DNA from: Hyphomicrobiaceae bacterium
GTDB lineage: Bacteria; Pseudomonadota; Alphaproteobacteria; Rhizobiales; Hyphomicrobiaceae
DNA: 64,000 nt
Direction of reading: 5' to 3'
NCBI GenBank assembly: GCA_021775735.1
Contig: JAJFHG010000068.1
Span: forward strand, 93,677 to 157,676
Below the pieces are notes generated by a model that was not told where the DNA came from, did not search any database, and was given only the letters and a program-made list of their open reading frames with translations. Position numbers and translations under genes: made by a program. Positions 27,620 through 37,622 of this stretch are shown in pieces; positions within the stretch are counted from its first letter, which is position 1; each line of letters starts with the position of its first letter.

Positions 27620-28786
27620 TCAGCTTACCGTCATTGCCGAGCGTTCTTTGTCTTCCCAGAATTTCCGTCTGATCTCTGTGCGGCCGACGAGATAGGCTGT
27701 TGCGTAACACAACAAGAAAACCAATCCTACATTGTAGGCAGGCCTGTTGGCGGTCAGAAGCGCGTTGACCAGGACCAGCGATAGTATCGGGATCGCAACC
27801 AGCAGTGTTGGCCCAAGGCGGGCGTCTTCACGTGAAAATTTTAACAGCGATGGCAGGTGGATCAGGCCGAGTAGCGTCAGGATAGGCGTGCCCACCCAAA
27901 GCCCGCGTAAAAAAATCCCAGGCGTCGTGATGAGATAGGAGAGCAGGTCGTTAGATTCGGTCAGACGTTCTGACGTGTTGTGGATGAGCTGCTGCCACAT
28001 CACAGCTTTGAGATCTGCAGCGTGCAGAAATACTGCCACCGCAGTTGCAACGCTTAGGGTGCCGATGGCCAGTGCTCCGGCATGAGCCAGAGGATGTCTG
28101 AGGTTGAGGTGCCGACCCTTGCCAATCAGCCAAACACTAACTGTCGACACAATACCCACCACCAAAAGCTGAGGTGAGAACAATGCTCCGCATCCGAGCG
28201 TTACGCCGGCTGCAAGCGTCCATTTCACATCGTCACGTGTTGCGGCAAGCGCCAAAAACAGTAGAAAGAAAAACATAAGTGTTTGCAGCCATATGAGCGG
28301 CGAAAGCAGACCTGCAAGGCCGCCAAAAGAGCCAGCCACAAATGCAAAAATGAGAGTAAGAAGCGCAACGCTCCAAGAGCGCGACAATACCCATGCCAAC
28401 AGAAAAATCGCAACAAGACTAAGAAGCGCAAAGACATATTGAAGTGCGAACAGGCTTTTGAACGCGCCGGGGTCGCAGGTTACCTGTTGTTGATGACAGT
28501 GTAGTGCGCTCTTAAGTTTGTGATCGAACGAAGCGAGTGCCGCGATAACAATGGGATAGCCGGCGCCTGAAGTATAAGAGTGTTGATCTCTATCGCCAGG
28601 TTCTGGCGGCTCGGCGCGCGTGAGATCTTGCGCGAGTTTGAGGCTTTGTAAGGAGACAACTCCGTGCGTGTCGGTTTGGAATGGTTTTGTTTGTACAGTC
28701 TTGTACGCCACCAAAACAGCCATAACAGTCAACATGACCACTGTCAGCGTGCAGCGGTTTTGGAGCAGTCCTTCAAAGCGGGCCAT
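27620..28786 (-). CDS. Polytopic membrane protein, possible GT-C glycosyltransferase
   Basis: A 388-residue protein with about ten predicted membrane helices. Its large first periplasmic loop contains QTDTHGVVSLQSLKLAQDL and SYTSGAGYPIVIAAL, reminiscent of the acidic first loop of GT-C (ArnT-like) glycosyltransferases, but I cannot name a family. ATG 28786 has GGAG eight bases upstream and is preferred over a start at 28879 that would overlap sitD. The gap to sitD is 43 bases in the same direction, so it may be co-transcribed with the metal importer. Confidence 0.7.
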   Translation of the reverse strand: MARFEGLLQNRCTLTVVMLTVMAVLVAYKTVQTKPFQTDTHGVVSLQSLKLAQDLTRAEPPEPGDRDQHSYTSGAGYPIVIAALASFDHKLKSALHCHQQQVTCDPGAFKSLFALQYVFALLSLVAIFLLAWVLSRSWSVALLTLIFAFVAGSFGGLAGLLSPLIWLQTLMFFFLLFLALAATRDDVKWTLAAGVTLGCGALFSPQLLVVGIVSTVSVWLIGKGRHLNLRHPLAHAGALAIGTLSVATAVAVFLHAADLKAVMWQQLIHNTSERLTESNDLLSYLITTPGIFLRGLWVGTPILTLLGLIHLPSLLKFSREDARLGPTLLVAIPILSLVLVNALLTANRPAYNVGLVFLLCYATAYLVGRTEIRRKFWEDKERSAMTVS

Positions 28787-28829
28787 AAGATCGGCTCCAT
28801 GGTGCACGGGGTCGTTGCCCGCAATATGG

Positions 28830-29675
28830 TCAGCCCCTGGCGGGCGCTTTGCGGGCGATCTGCCATTGTTGATAAACAAATACGGCGATGAACACCATGG
28901 TCATGGTCAAGACGATGGTTGGTGCGGGCGCGCTATCAATAAAAAAGCTGACATAGACGCCAAATAGAGCCGAACCGATGGCAATGAGGGTGGCAACAAC
29001 CAGCATCATATCGAACCGGCGCGTCAATAAAAATGCAATGGCGCCCGGGGCAACCAGCAAGGCAATAGCCAAGATGATGCCAACTGCTTTCAGTGCGCCG
29101 ACAATGGTGAGCGACAGGATGGCGAGCAGGCCATAGTGCAACACGGAGACCGGCAATCCAATAGCTTTGGCGTGCTGCGGGTCAAAGGCATAGAGCAACA
29201 GGTCTTTGCGGTTCCAGAGAATAAGTGCGGCTACGACTGCACCAATGGCGGTACTCTCAAGAACATCGCGCCAACTGACGCCCAGGATGTTGCCAAACAG
29301 GATGTGATCGAGATGGACGTCCGTTTGAATGTTGACGTAGAGCACCAAGCCAAGCGCAAACATGCCTGAGAACACCACGCCCATCACGGTATCTTCTTTC
29401 ACGCGACTGTTTTCTTTTAAGTACCCCGTTGCCAGCGCACAGACCATGCCAGCTCCAAATGCGCCTACGACAAGAGGGATGTTGGCGATATAGGCGAGCA
29501 CAACGCCGGGTAAAACGGCATGCGAAATGGCATCGCCCATCAGCGACCAGCCTTTGAGTACCAGAAGGCAAGACAGAAGTGCCATGGGAATAGCGACGGC
29601 AAGCGCGATGAGAAAGGCTTGCTGCATAAACGCCAGCGTGAAGGGTTGCAACGCGTGTTGGATGAGATCTGTCAT
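28830..29675 (-). CDS. sitD: Mn/Fe ABC importer permease (SitD-type)
   Basis: A 281-residue permease of the metal-chelate ABC-3 family with about eight helices. Typical segments are LMGDAISHAVLPGVVLAYI, EDTVMGVVFSGMFALGLVL and LLVAPGAIAFLLTRRFD. It would pair with the other permease in a heterodimer importing manganese or ferrous iron. Its start overlaps the sitC stop by four bases (ATGA). Confidence 0.92.
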   Translation of the reverse strand: MTDLIQHALQPFTLAFMQQAFLIALAVAIPMALLSCLLVLKGWSLMGDAISHAVLPGVVLAYIANIPLVVGAFGAGMVCALATGYLKENSRVKEDTVMGVVFSGMFALGLVLYVNIQTDVHLDHILFGNILGVSWRDVLESTAIGAVVAALILWNRKDLLLYAFDPQHAKAIGLPVSVLHYGLLAILSLTIVGALKAVGIILAIALLVAPGAIAFLLTRRFDMMLVVATLIAIGSALFGVYVSFFIDSAPAPTIVLTMTMVFIAVFVYQQWQIARKAPARG

Positions 29676-30547
29676 GGCGTTGCCTCACGGCTAGTCTTGT
29701 CGAGACTGGCTTTGGCGCGGGCGCGTTGCGCGATAAGGCCGTATTTTGGAGCAAACAAAAACGCGGTCAAAAACACCAATGTTTGCAAGATAACGATGAT
29801 TCCGCCCGTAGCACCATCCAGAAAGTAGCTCACGTAGGCACCAATGAAACTGGTCAGGGTGCCGATGATGACGGAAATGATAATGAGGCGCGGGAAGTGG
29901 TCGGTGAGCAGGTAGGCTGTCGCGCCAGGTGTTACCACCATGGCAATGACGAGAAACGCGCCGACGGTCTGCAAGGCGGCAACCGTTGACGCCGCCAACA
30001 GGGTGAAAAACAGAACTTTCAGGTGGTCTGGGTTAAGCCCAATGGTCCAGGCGTGGTTTTCATCAAAAAATGCGACCATCAGGTCTTTCCACTTCAGCGT
30101 CAGAACTAAAAGCGTGACCCCGCCAATGATCGCGAGTTGCAAAGTGTCTCCTGGTGAGATGGCGAGCACGTTGCCAAGCACAATGGTCTGCACATTGACC
30201 GATGTCGGGGAGAGCGAGACCATGAACAGGCCGAGACCGAAGAAAGAGGTGAAGATCAAGCCAATGATGGCGTCTTCTTTGAGTTTCGTACGCTGATTGA
30301 GAAACAACATAGCGCCGGCCGCTAGGCCGCCAGCTAAGAATGCGCCAAGTGAAAACGGCAGACCCAGCATGTAGGCGCCAGCAACGCCGGGTACAATAGA
30401 GTGTGAAAGTGCGTCACCCACCAATGACCACCCCTTCAGCATCAGATAGGCAGATAGAAACGCACAGATCGCACCAACAAGTGCGCTGACCCACATGGCG
30501 TTGACCATGTAGGCATATGAGAACGGTTCAAGAAGGGTTGCGAGCAC
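29672..30547 (-). CDS. sitC: Mn/Fe ABC importer permease (SitC-type)
   Basis: A 291-residue ABC-3 permease. Landmarks: LKGWSLVGDALSHSIVPGVA, KEDAIIGLIFTSFFGLGLF and MVVTPGATAYLLTDHFPRL. It is the third gene of sitABCD, five bases after sitB and overlapping sitD by four bases. Length and helix pattern fit the family. The C-terminus carries a short basic tail. Confidence 0.93.
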   Translation of the reverse strand: MLATLLEPFSYAYMVNAMWVSALVGAICAFLSAYLMLKGWSLVGDALSHSIVPGVAGAYMLGLPFSLGAFLAGGLAAGAMLFLNQRTKLKEDAIIGLIFTSFFGLGLFMVSLSPTSVNVQTIVLGNVLAISPGDTLQLAIIGGVTLLVLTLKWKDLMVAFFDENHAWTIGLNPDHLKVLFFTLLAASTVAALQTVGAFLVIAMVVTPGATAYLLTDHFPRLIIISVIIGTLTSFIGAYVSYFLDGATGGIIVILQTLVFLTAFLFAPKYGLIAQRARAKASLDKTSREATP

Positions 30548-30552
30548 GGTGC

Positions 30553-31476
30553 CTATTTTTTCTTGTCTGAAGGTTTCTTAGTCGTGCTACGCGCCTCGTC
30601 GCCATAGATCACGAATGGCCGCTCGTCATCTGTCAGAACTGTGACACCACGGCTGTCATCATCATCATGCAGGTCTTTGCCACTCAGAGTGAAGTGGCGC
30701 AGCACGCCGCCAAAGGCTTTTTCAAGATTGGCTTGGGTAAACACGTCGCGTGTCGGTCCTGCGGCAAGCACGGTACGATTGATGAGTACGGCGCGATCAC
30801 AAAACTCGGGCACACTGCCAAGGTTATGTGTTGAAACGAGCATCACGCGGCCTTCATCGCGCAAGTCTTGCAGCAATGATGTAATTTGTTCTTCTGTTGT
30901 CACGTCAACGCCGGTGAAGGGTTCATCAAGCAGGATGACCTGACCTTCTTGCGCCAGGGCACGGGCCAAAAACACGCGTTTTTTCTGACCACCGGAGAGC
31001 TCGCCAATTTGGCGGGTGCGAAAGTCGGTCATGCCGACCCGTTCAAGCGCTTCTGTGACCATGGCATGATCGCGCGCACCAGGCTTGCGCATCCAGCCCA
31101 TGTGCCCATAGCGACCCATCATCACGACGTCCTCAACAAGAACAGGGAAGTTCCAATCGACATCTTCACTTTGCGGCACGTAGGCAACGAGGTTTTCAGC
31201 CAAAGCCTCTTCACGTTTTTTGCCCAGAACGGTAACAGCCCCTTTGGCCAGGGCAACAAATCCCATGATGGACTTAAACATGGTGGATTTGCCGCTGCCA
31301 TTAACACCGACAACGGCAGTGATGCTGCCTTTTGGGATGTCAAAGCTGACATCTTGCAGCGCCGTCACACCGTTACGGTAGGTGACGGTGACGTTGGAGA
31401 CCTCAAGGCCTGCTGGTTCAGGCGCAGCTTTTGGTGCGTGTAGACCAGCGTCGAGTGTGGTTGCAGCTTCGGTCAT
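30553..31476 (-). CDS. sitB: Mn/Fe ABC importer ATP-binding protein (SitB-type)
   Basis: A 307-residue ATPase of a metal ABC importer. Walker A is [15 protein letters not shown], the signature is [18 protein letters not shown], and Walker B is [19 protein letters not shown]; the switch His lies in LVSTHNLG. The C-terminal 50 residues are unusual for the family: an HDDDDS stretch and a Lys-rich end (KPSDKKK), which could bind metal or be disordered. It overlaps sitA by four bases. Confidence 0.94.
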   Translation of the reverse strand: MTEAATTLDAGLHAPKAAPEPAGLEVSNVTVTYRNGVTALQDVSFDIPKGSITAVVGVNGSGKSTMFKSIMGFVALAKGAVTVLGKKREEALAENLVAYVPQSEDVDWNFPVLVEDVVMMGRYGHMGWMRKPGARDHAMVTEALERVGMTDFRTRQIGELSGGQKKRVFLARALAQEGQVILLDEPFTGVDVTTEEQITSLLQDLRDEGRVMLVSTHNLGSVPEFCDRAVLINRTVLAAGPTRDVFTQANLEKAFGGVLRHFTLSGKDLHDDDDSRGVTVLTDDERPFVIYGDEARSTTKKPSDKKK

Positions 31477-32393
31477 GGGGTTTGTCCTTTGGGGGTTAGC
31501 CCTTTGGCAATTGTTTCGGTCGTTACCCGTAGAAGATCAAGGTAGGTGGGTACCGGACCGTCAGCGTTAGATAAAGAGTCTACGTAGAGTACGCCAGCGT
31601 AGTGCGCGTTGGTTTGCTGGGCAATGACTTCTGCAGGCGCAGACGATACCGTGCTTTCTGAAAAGATTGCTGGAATATTATTCGCATTGATGGTGTCGAT
31701 CACTTTGCGCATTTGATGTGGCGTACCTTGTTGATCGGCATTTATTGGCCAGACATACAATTCCTTCAATCCAAGATCCCGCGCCAAGTAGCTGAATGCG
31801 CCTTCACTTGTTACGAGCCAGCGGCGGGCATCAGGAACTTTGAACAATTGTTTGCGTAGCGGCTCGATTGTGGCTTTGATCTTATCGCTATAAGCTTTGG
31901 CATTGGCGGTGTAGGTGTCAGCATTCTCGGGGTCGTGCTTCACCAATGCTTTGCGAATATTTTCAACATAGACCAATGCTGTGCTTGGGGACATCCATGC
32001 GTGCGGATTAGGCTTGCCGCTGTAAGGACCCTCGCCAATGCCCATTGGTTTGATGCCGTCGCTGACGACAACAGATGGAACACCTTTCAAGTTAGCGAGG
32101 AATTTCTCAAACCAAAGTTCCAGGTTCAGGCCGTTCCATAAAATGAGCTTTGCATCTTGGGCTTTGAGAATGTCTCGCGGCGTTGGCTGATAGTTATGGA
32201 TTTCAGCGCCCGGTTTGGTGATTGATTGGACCACTGCCGCATCACCGGCCACGTTGGATGCCATGTCCGCAATCACCGTGAACGTTGTGATGATTTTGAA
32301 CCTGTCAGACGTCTTAGTTTGCTCGTCCGGGCTGCAGCCAGCGGTGAGCAGAAGTAAGGTCGTCGTCACTAGGGCACGCAGATGGCTGATCAT
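31473..32393 (-). CDS. sitA: Mn/Fe-binding lipoprotein of ABC importer (SitA-type)
   Basis: A 306-residue cluster A-I metal-binding protein. The signal peptide from ATG 32393 ([20 protein letters not shown]) ends in the lipobox LTAGC, so it is lipid-anchored. The expected metal ligands are present: His in [10 protein letters not shown], His in NPHAWMSP, Glu in IFSESTVS and Asp in LYVDSLS, a His2-Glu-Asp set that favours Mn/Fe over Zn. First gene of sitABCD; the predicted transcript start near 32422 rules out the longer frame to 32456, which would run through the operator. Confidence 0.94.
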   Translation of the reverse strand: MISHLRALVTTTLLLLTAGCSPDEQTKTSDRFKIITTFTVIADMASNVAGDAAVVQSITKPGAEIHNYQPTPRDILKAQDAKLILWNGLNLELWFEKFLANLKGVPSVVVSDGIKPMGIGEGPYSGKPNPHAWMSPSTALVYVENIRKALVKHDPENADTYTANAKAYSDKIKATIEPLRKQLFKVPDARRWLVTSEGAFSYLARDLGLKELYVWPINADQQGTPHQMRKVIDTINANNIPAIFSESTVSSAPAEVIAQQTNAHYAGVLYVDSLSNADGPVPTYLDLLRVTTETIAKGLTPKGQTP

Positions 32394-32428
32394 AGGTTGC
32401 AACATCCTTATTAGGGTTTGGTCTCTGA

Positions 32429-32456
32429 CATATATGCAATTAAGAATGATTTGCAA
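32429..32456 (-). promoter_or_regulatory. sitABCD promoter with Mur/Fur-like operator
   Basis: On the minus strand TTGCAA (-35, 32456-32451) and TATATG (-10, 32434-32429) are 16 bases apart. The spacer is filled by the 21-bp imperfect palindrome TGCAAAT-N7-AATTGCA (32435-32455; arms match in six of seven positions). The layout suits repression by a Fur-family metal sensor (Mur in rhizobia controls sit genes); the assignment is inference. Confidence 0.6.
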
Positions 32457-32538
32457 CTAGAGTGTGGCGGCTGGTCACGTGAAGTGCACAAGTTTCCTGG
32501 TTTTGCGTGGGATCTAGCGCCTGCGGCGCATTAACCGC

Positions 32539-32985
32539 TTATTCCGCCGCCTTATTTTTGGCTTTCAATTTTTTGAGGACTTCGACGGCTTTCTGACGGC
32601 CCCACTTTTCGCCGATCGCCATAGCTTCTTTTGTGACCGTTGGGGTGAGGCGGACGAACTTCTGTCCGACAGGCGTCCTATAAAATTTAAGTAGGGCTTG
32701 GACGTCAGATTCGGTAAAATGTTTTTGATAAACCGGGATTGTAAGCTCCAGAATTTCTTCAGGGTTCATTTCTGAAAACAAGGCATCAAATTCAGCATCA
32801 GGAACATTCTTTGCCGCTTGGCGGAACATTGGCTTTAGTTGGTCCGTGAACATTTTGCCAATTTTTGCGGCACCTGTAATTTCCATGAGTTCCAGGACAC
32901 TCTCTTTCGTGGCCTGCTCAGCTAGCGCTGTGTGCGCAGTAAGCTGTGTCAGGACAATAAGAATAGCGATACAATATTTTTTCAT
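32539..32985 (-). CDS. Exported DUF2059 protein
   Basis: A 148-residue exported protein of the DUF2059 family, function unknown. The signal peptide KKYCIAILIVLTQLTAHTAL ends at ALAEQ. The domain is mainly helical: EEILELTIPVYQKHFTESDV, QALLKFYRTPVGQKFV and MAIGEKWGRQKAVEVLKKL. ATG 32985 is fixed by GGAG six bases upstream and by the signal peptide. It lies 32 bases after rimO in the same direction and may share its transcript. Confidence 0.88.
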   Translation of the reverse strand: MKKYCIAILIVLTQLTAHTALAEQATKESVLELMEITGAAKIGKMFTDQLKPMFRQAAKNVPDAEFDALFSEMNPEEILELTIPVYQKHFTESDVQALLKFYRTPVGQKFVRLTPTVTKEAMAIGEKWGRQKAVEVLKKLKAKNKAAE

Positions 32986-33017
32986 TTCAGCTCCAATCGA
33001 AAAAGAAACATTTTGAA

Positions 33018-34403
33018 CTATGCGTCTGTCGTAACGGGGCTTGCCCATAGATCATAGGCGTCGGCGTGCTCAACTTGAGCGGAGATGATATCACCAGGCG
33101 CGACATCGGTCACACCATTGAGGAATACGGTGCCGTCAATTTCGGGCGCATCCCATTGCGATCGACCAATCGCACCTTCATCATCCACTTCATCAACGAT
33201 GACAGGGACGGTGCTACCGATTTTCTGTTTCAGAATGTCTTGAGAAATTTCACGGGAGACTTCCATAAAACGCTGCCACCTCTCTTGGGCAATACGCTTG
33301 GGAATGGCACCCGGCAGCTCATTTGCTTTTGCACCCTGAACAGGTTCGTATACAAAGCAGCCAACACGATTGAGGCGCGTCTCTCTTAGCCAATCCAAAA
33401 GCATTTCAAAATCATCATCGGTTTCGCCCGGAAAGCCGACAATGAATGTCGAGCGGACAGCGAGATCAGGGCAGGTCGTGCGCCAGTTGGCAATACGCTC
33501 AGACGTTTTCTCTTGGTGCGCCGGACGCCGCATCGCCTTTAGGACTGTGGGCGAGGCATGTTGAAAAGGAATATCGAGGTAGGGCAGTATTTTTCTGTCA
33601 GCCATCAGCGGGATCACGTCATCAACATGGGGGTAGGGGTAAACGTAGTGCATCCGGACCCAAGCGCCGAGTGAGCCAAGTGCCTCGGCGAGGTCGTAAA
33701 ATTTGGCTTTCAATTGTGCGTCACGCCACGGGCTTTCGGCATATTTGATATCGACACCATATGCTGATGTGTCCTGGCTGATGACGAGCAATTCTTTGAC
33801 GCCGGCTTTGACCAGGCGTTCGGCCTCGCGCATTACGTCGCCTGCGGGACGGCTTACAAGGTCGCCTCTTAAGCTCGGAATGATGCAAAACGAGCAGCGA
33901 TTGTTGCAGCCCTCTGAAATTTTCAAATACGCGTAGTGACGTGGCGTCAGTTTGAGGCCCTCTTCGGGCACCAGGTGAACGAACGGGTCGTGCAGTGGTG
34001 GAACGGCATCGTGCACGGCTTCGACGACTTGTTCATATTGGTGTGGACCAGTGACAGCTAAAACGCCGGGATGGGTTTTGCGGATGGTATCTTCCTCAAC
34101 GCCCATACAGCCTGTAACAACAACACGACCGTTGGCGGACATGGCTTCGCCAATGGCGTCTAAGCTTTCTGCCTTCGCGGAATCGAGAAAGCCGCAGGTG
34201 TTGACGACGACGACATCAGCCTCATCGTAGTCTGGTGCTACCTGGTAGCCCTCTGCGCGAAGCTTGGTGATGATGCGCTCTGAATCGACAAGTGCTTTGG
34301 GGCACCCAAGAGACACAAAGCCAACTTTGGGTGCGGCTGTACTTTTCAATTCTGAGGTCAGATTTTGCGCTGTTGGCGATTGTGGTGGCGATTTTGTTTT
34401 CAT
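33018..34403 (-). CDS. rimO: Ribosomal protein S12 methylthiotransferase RimO
   Basis: A 461-residue radical-SAM enzyme that adds a methylthio group to an Asp of ribosomal protein S12. The N-terminal UPF0004 domain has its three cluster cysteines in [24 protein letters not shown] and VTGCMG; the radical-SAM motif is [18 protein letters not shown]; a C-terminal TRAM domain is present. KALVDSE distinguishes RimO from MiaB. The extra N-terminal 25 residues before the domain are Ser/Thr/Pro-rich. ATG 34403 was chosen; upstream sequence lacks family features. It is divergent from the SRP RNA gene. Confidence 0.96.
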   Translation of the reverse strand: MKTKSPPQSPTAQNLTSELKSTAAPKVGFVSLGCPKALVDSERIITKLRAEGYQVAPDYDEADVVVVNTCGFLDSAKAESLDAIGEAMSANGRVVVTGCMGVEEDTIRKTHPGVLAVTGPHQYEQVVEAVHDAVPPLHDPFVHLVPEEGLKLTPRHYAYLKISEGCNNRCSFCIIPSLRGDLVSRPAGDVMREAERLVKAGVKELLVISQDTSAYGVDIKYAESPWRDAQLKAKFYDLAEALGSLGAWVRMHYVYPYPHVDDVIPLMADRKILPYLDIPFQHASPTVLKAMRRPAHQEKTSERIANWRTTCPDLAVRSTFIVGFPGETDDDFEMLLDWLRETRLNRVGCFVYEPVQGAKANELPGAIPKRIAQERWQRFMEVSREISQDILKQKIGSTVPVIVDEVDDEGAIGRSQWDAPEIDGTVFLNGVTDVAPGDIISAQVEHADAYDLWASPVTTDA

Positions 34404-34583
34404 AGAGTTCTGCTGATTATGAGCGTCTCGGTCAGTATCACGGCTTTCGAGACGCAACCAGTGTGGCGGAGTGCCCAGATCCTTCAAAAAACGCATCAGT
34501 TGGTGCTGATTTTTTGCTCTAGTTAGCCACAACGCCGCGGTGGTGGGTTCTTGCGCGGGGGGGCTCAAGCGTCCATATTAGGT

Positions 34584-34685
34584 CTCTGGAGGTTGGCGGC
34601 GGACGCATCCCTCGCCAACCGGGTCAGGTCCGGAAGGAAGCAGCCCTAACGATCAGGACGCGGGTCGTTCGTCAGCCTCCTCTTC
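34584..34685 (+). ncRNA. ffs: Signal recognition particle RNA, small bacterial type
   Basis: The conserved tip GGTCAGGTCCGGAAGGAAG followed by CAGCCCTAA (34621-34650) is the universal SRP RNA domain IV loop. Flanking arms pair: GGAGGTTGGCGGC at the 5' side with GTCAGCCTCC at the 3' side. Position just before dnaX is the usual one in alphaproteobacteria. Exact ends are estimated to a few bases. Confidence 0.93.
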
Positions 34686-34740
34686 ATCTTAAGGCGTTGA
34701 GCCTCTTGCAGATGGTGCCACACGCGCACCCCGTTGTGGT

Positions 34741-36606
34741 ATGGCCAGAAAAAAAACCAGCACAAAAGATAAGACAGATGCTGCCGGGTCGTCCGCGGCA
34801 GTGCCTTATGTTGTGTTGGCACGTAAGTACCGCCCACAGACGTTTGATGATCTCATTGGTCAGGATGCGATGGTGCAGACGCTGTCAAATGCATTCCAGT
34901 CTGGACGCATTGCGCAGGGCTATATGCTGACAGGTGTGCGCGGGGTTGGCAAAACCACAACCGCGCGGATTTTGGCCCGTGCGCTCAATTATGAAACCGA
35001 CGACATCAACGTCGCCACGATTACCATGCCAACGCTTGGCCGCCACTGCGCTGAGATTATGGAAAGCCGCCACCCAGACGTACTAGAGATGGACGCGGCC
35101 TCCAACACAGGCGTAGACAATGTTCGTGAGTTGATTGAAAGCGCGCGTTACAAGCCCCTCACCGCGCGCAACAAAATTTATATCATCGACGAAGTCCATA
35201 TGCTGTCCAAGGGCGCATTCAATGCGCTTTTGAAGACACTTGAAGAGCCACCCGAACATGTTCGTTTTATTTTTGCGACCACGGAAATCCGTAAAGTTCC
35301 GGTGACCGTCCTGTCGCGGTGTCAGAGATTTGATTTGCGTCGTATCGATGTGCCGACGTTGACAACGCATCTCACATCGATTGCCAAAAAAGAAGGTGCT
35401 AAGCCGGACCCAGATGCCGTTGCATTGATTGCGCGGGCCGCGGAAGGCAGCGTGCGCGATGCATTATCCATTCTCGATCAGGCGATTGCTATGGGATCGG
35501 GGGCGGTCAGTGAAGCTGATGTCCGCGCTATGCTCGGATTGGCCGATCGCGGGCGGATCTTTGATGTATTGGACGACCTCTTTGCAGGCAATGCTGGCGC
35601 TGCGCTAACGGCAATCGGTGACCTTTATTCGGACGGGGCGGAGCCGGTTCAGATTACCGCGGATCTCGCCGAAGCCGTTCATGTTGCTGCACGCACAAAA
35701 GCCCTTGGGGCGGAAACAGCAAGCGAAGCATTGTCAGCAGAAGAACGACGGCGCGCTCAAAGTTTGGCGGAGCAAATTTCAGTACCGGTGTTGGCACGCG
35801 CCTGGCAAATGTTGATCAAAGGGCTTGACGATGTGCGCCGCGCGCCCAACCCGATCTCAGCGGTGGAGATGGTGATCATTCGGTTAGCTTATGTCGCTGA
35901 CTTGCCGTCGCCCGAAGACCTGATCAAGACCCTGGAGGGGCATAGCGTACCAACCGCCCGTGGTGCGCAACGACAAGATGAAACTGGACAAGGCTCGTTA
36001 TTGGCACGTTCCAGCGACGAAACGCCAGTGGCAACTGACGCGGGACAACCTCTCCCGCCTCGGTCGAGAGAGACTAAACATTCACCTGATCACCCCGTTG
36101 AGAGCCCACAGAAAGACGCTGCGGTCCGGGTTGCAGATCAAGATGATTTGAGTGTTGACGACACGCAAGAGCATGATGAGCAGGTGGCCTCGTTTGCGGA
36201 TGTGGTCAATCTTGTCGCCGAGAAACGTGATGCCAAATTGAAAATGCACCTTGAGGATCATGTTTCGCTGGTGCGCTTTGATGCGGTTGCCGGTGCGATT
36301 GACCTAAAGCTTCTCGAAGGTGCGCCAGCCCGCATTGCCAACGACCTGCGTGAAAATCTTATGCGTTGGACGGGTCGGCAATGGATGATCATGTTGTCAT
36401 CTGAAGATGGGCAGGAACCAATTGGTCTTGTAAAACGCCGACTTCAGCAGGAAAGGTTGGACGCATTGAAAGCGCAGCCTGCTGTTGCTGCGGTGCTTGA
36501 TGTTTTTCCAGACGCCAAAGTTGTTGAGAAAAGACCTGATAAAGACGTTCGCGACGCTCAACTTCCTGATGTTGAGCAAAAAGATGATGATAGTGCAGTC
36601 GGTTAG
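34741..36606 (+). CDS. dnaX: DNA polymerase III subunit gamma/tau
   Basis: A 621-residue clamp-loader ATPase. VLARKYRPQTFDDLIGQDAM opens the AAA+ domain; Walker A is GVRGVGKTTTAR, Walker B IYIIDEVHMLS, and the SRC motif is VLSRCQRFDL. The zinc-finger cysteines of the enterobacterial protein are reduced to one (GRHCAEIME), as in other alphaproteobacteria. Residues about 400-470 are a disordered linker; the C-terminus (FADVVNLVAEKRDAKLKMHL onwards) is the tau domain that contacts the polymerase. No programmed frameshift signal is obvious. It starts the dnaX-ybaB-DUF2585-recR run. Confidence 0.96.
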   Translation: MARKKTSTKDKTDAAGSSAAVPYVVLARKYRPQTFDDLIGQDAMVQTLSNAFQSGRIAQGYMLTGVRGVGKTTTARILARALNYETDDINVATITMPTLGRHCAEIMESRHPDVLEMDAASNTGVDNVRELIESARYKPLTARNKIYIIDEVHMLSKGAFNALLKTLEEPPEHVRFIFATTEIRKVPVTVLSRCQRFDLRRIDVPTLTTHLTSIAKKEGAKPDPDAVALIARAAEGSVRDALSILDQAIAMGSGAVSEADVRAMLGLADRGRIFDVLDDLFAGNAGAALTAIGDLYSDGAEPVQITADLAEAVHVAARTKALGAETASEALSAEERRRAQSLAEQISVPVLARAWQMLIKGLDDVRRAPNPISAVEMVIIRLAYVADLPSPEDLIKTLEGHSVPTARGAQRQDETGQGSLLARSSDETPVATDAGQPLPPRSRETKHSPDHPVESPQKDAAVRVADQDDLSVDDTQEHDEQVASFADVVNLVAEKRDAKLKMHLEDHVSLVRFDAVAGAIDLKLLEGAPARIANDLRENLMRWTGRQWMIMLSSEDGQEPIGLVKRRLQQERLDALKAQPAVAAVLDVFPDAKVVEKRPDKDVRDAQLPDVEQKDDDSAVG

Positions 36607-36681
36607 GTGTCAGATCCAAAACAACAGCACGGTTTCACAGCACAACAACAAATACGATTTTAAACACGAGGGGTAAAATAC

Positions 36682-37002
36682 ATGAAAGACCTGATGGGGA
36701 TGATGTCACAAGTCAAGCAAATGCAAGAACGCATGCAGGCGGTGCAGGCGGAACTTGATCAGCTTGAAGTCGAAGGTCAATCAGGCGGCGGCTTGGTGAA
36801 GGTTGTCCTCAATGGTAAAGGTGAAGTGCGTAAGGTCAACATTGACCCAAGCTTGTTGAAGCCAGATGAAGCAGAAATCTTGGAGGACTTGATTGTTGCG
36901 GCATCAAGCGATGCCAAAATAAAGGTTGATGCACAGATGCAGGAAAAGATGGCGGAAGTCACGGGTGGTTTGCCGTTGCCGCCTGGCATGAAACTCTTTT
37001 AA
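36682..37002 (+). CDS. Nucleoid-associated protein YbaB/EbfC
   Basis: A 106-residue member of the YbaB/EbfC family of small DNA-binding, nucleoid-associated proteins. Visible features: N-terminal helix [20 protein letters not shown], the strand segment [20 protein letters not shown], and the C-terminal PLPPGMKLF. Length is typical. GAGGGG lies ten bases before the ATG. It follows dnaX by 75 bases, its usual neighbour. Confidence 0.96.
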   Translation: MKDLMGMMSQVKQMQERMQAVQAELDQLEVEGQSGGGLVKVVLNGKGEVRKVNIDPSLLKPDEAEILEDLIVAASSDAKIKVDAQMQEKMAEVTGGLPLPPGMKLF

Positions 37003-37022
37003 AGCAGAGTACATCCCCGCCC

Positions 37023-37622
37023 ATGGCCAATTCCTCTTCACCAATCCTGTCGCAGTTTAAAGATCCAGCTGCGCGACTTGTCGTGTTGGCAAGTTTTTTT
37101 CTACTGCTTGCCCAAGCTGTGTCGCTCTCTGTGATGGGGCGGCCTTGGATCTGCACATGCGGTGACATCAAGTTTTGGCACGGTGTGGTCGAAAGCTCGG
37201 GCAATTCACAGCATCTCACAGACTGGTACACGTTCACCCATATTGTGCATGGCTTTCTGTTTTATGCGTTATTGCATTGGTTAGCACCCAATTGGTCCCT
37301 TCCTCAGCGCCTGTTGGCGGCGGTTGCTATTGAGGTGACATGGGAAGTTATCGAGAACTCAAGCTTTATCATTGAGCGCTATCGTGCCGAGACCATTTCG
37401 CTCGATTACTTTGGTGATTCAATTGTGAATTCTGTGGCTGATAGCGTGGCGATGATTGTTGGGTTCCTTCTTGCCGCAGTTTGGCCGGTGTGGGTTTCGG
37501 TTGCGACCGTGATTGGTTTGGAGATCTTTTTAGCTATCGCCATTCGCGACAACCTATTGCTCAACATCATCATGTTGGTGTGGCCGCTGGATGCCATCAA
37601 GGTGTGGCAATCGGCTGGATAG
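37023..37622 (+). CDS. DUF2585 (UPF0314) membrane protein
   Basis: A 199-residue membrane protein of the DUF2585/UPF0314 family, which is found mainly in Hyphomicrobiales and has no known function. About five helices; conserved-looking segments are [53 protein letters not shown] and [15 protein letters not shown]. The polar Cys/His/Asp/Glu residues inside the membrane region hint at metal binding or catalysis. It lies between ybaB and recR, 20 bases after ybaB, so it is probably co-transcribed. Confidence 0.88.
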   Translation: MANSSSPILSQFKDPAARLVVLASFFLLLAQAVSLSVMGRPWICTCGDIKFWHGVVESSGNSQHLTDWYTFTHIVHGFLFYALLHWLAPNWSLPQRLLAAVAIEVTWEVIENSSFIIERYRAETISLDYFGDSIVNSVADSVAMIVGFLLAAVWPVWVSVATVIGLEIFLAIAIRDNLLLNIIMLVWPLDAIKVWQSAG

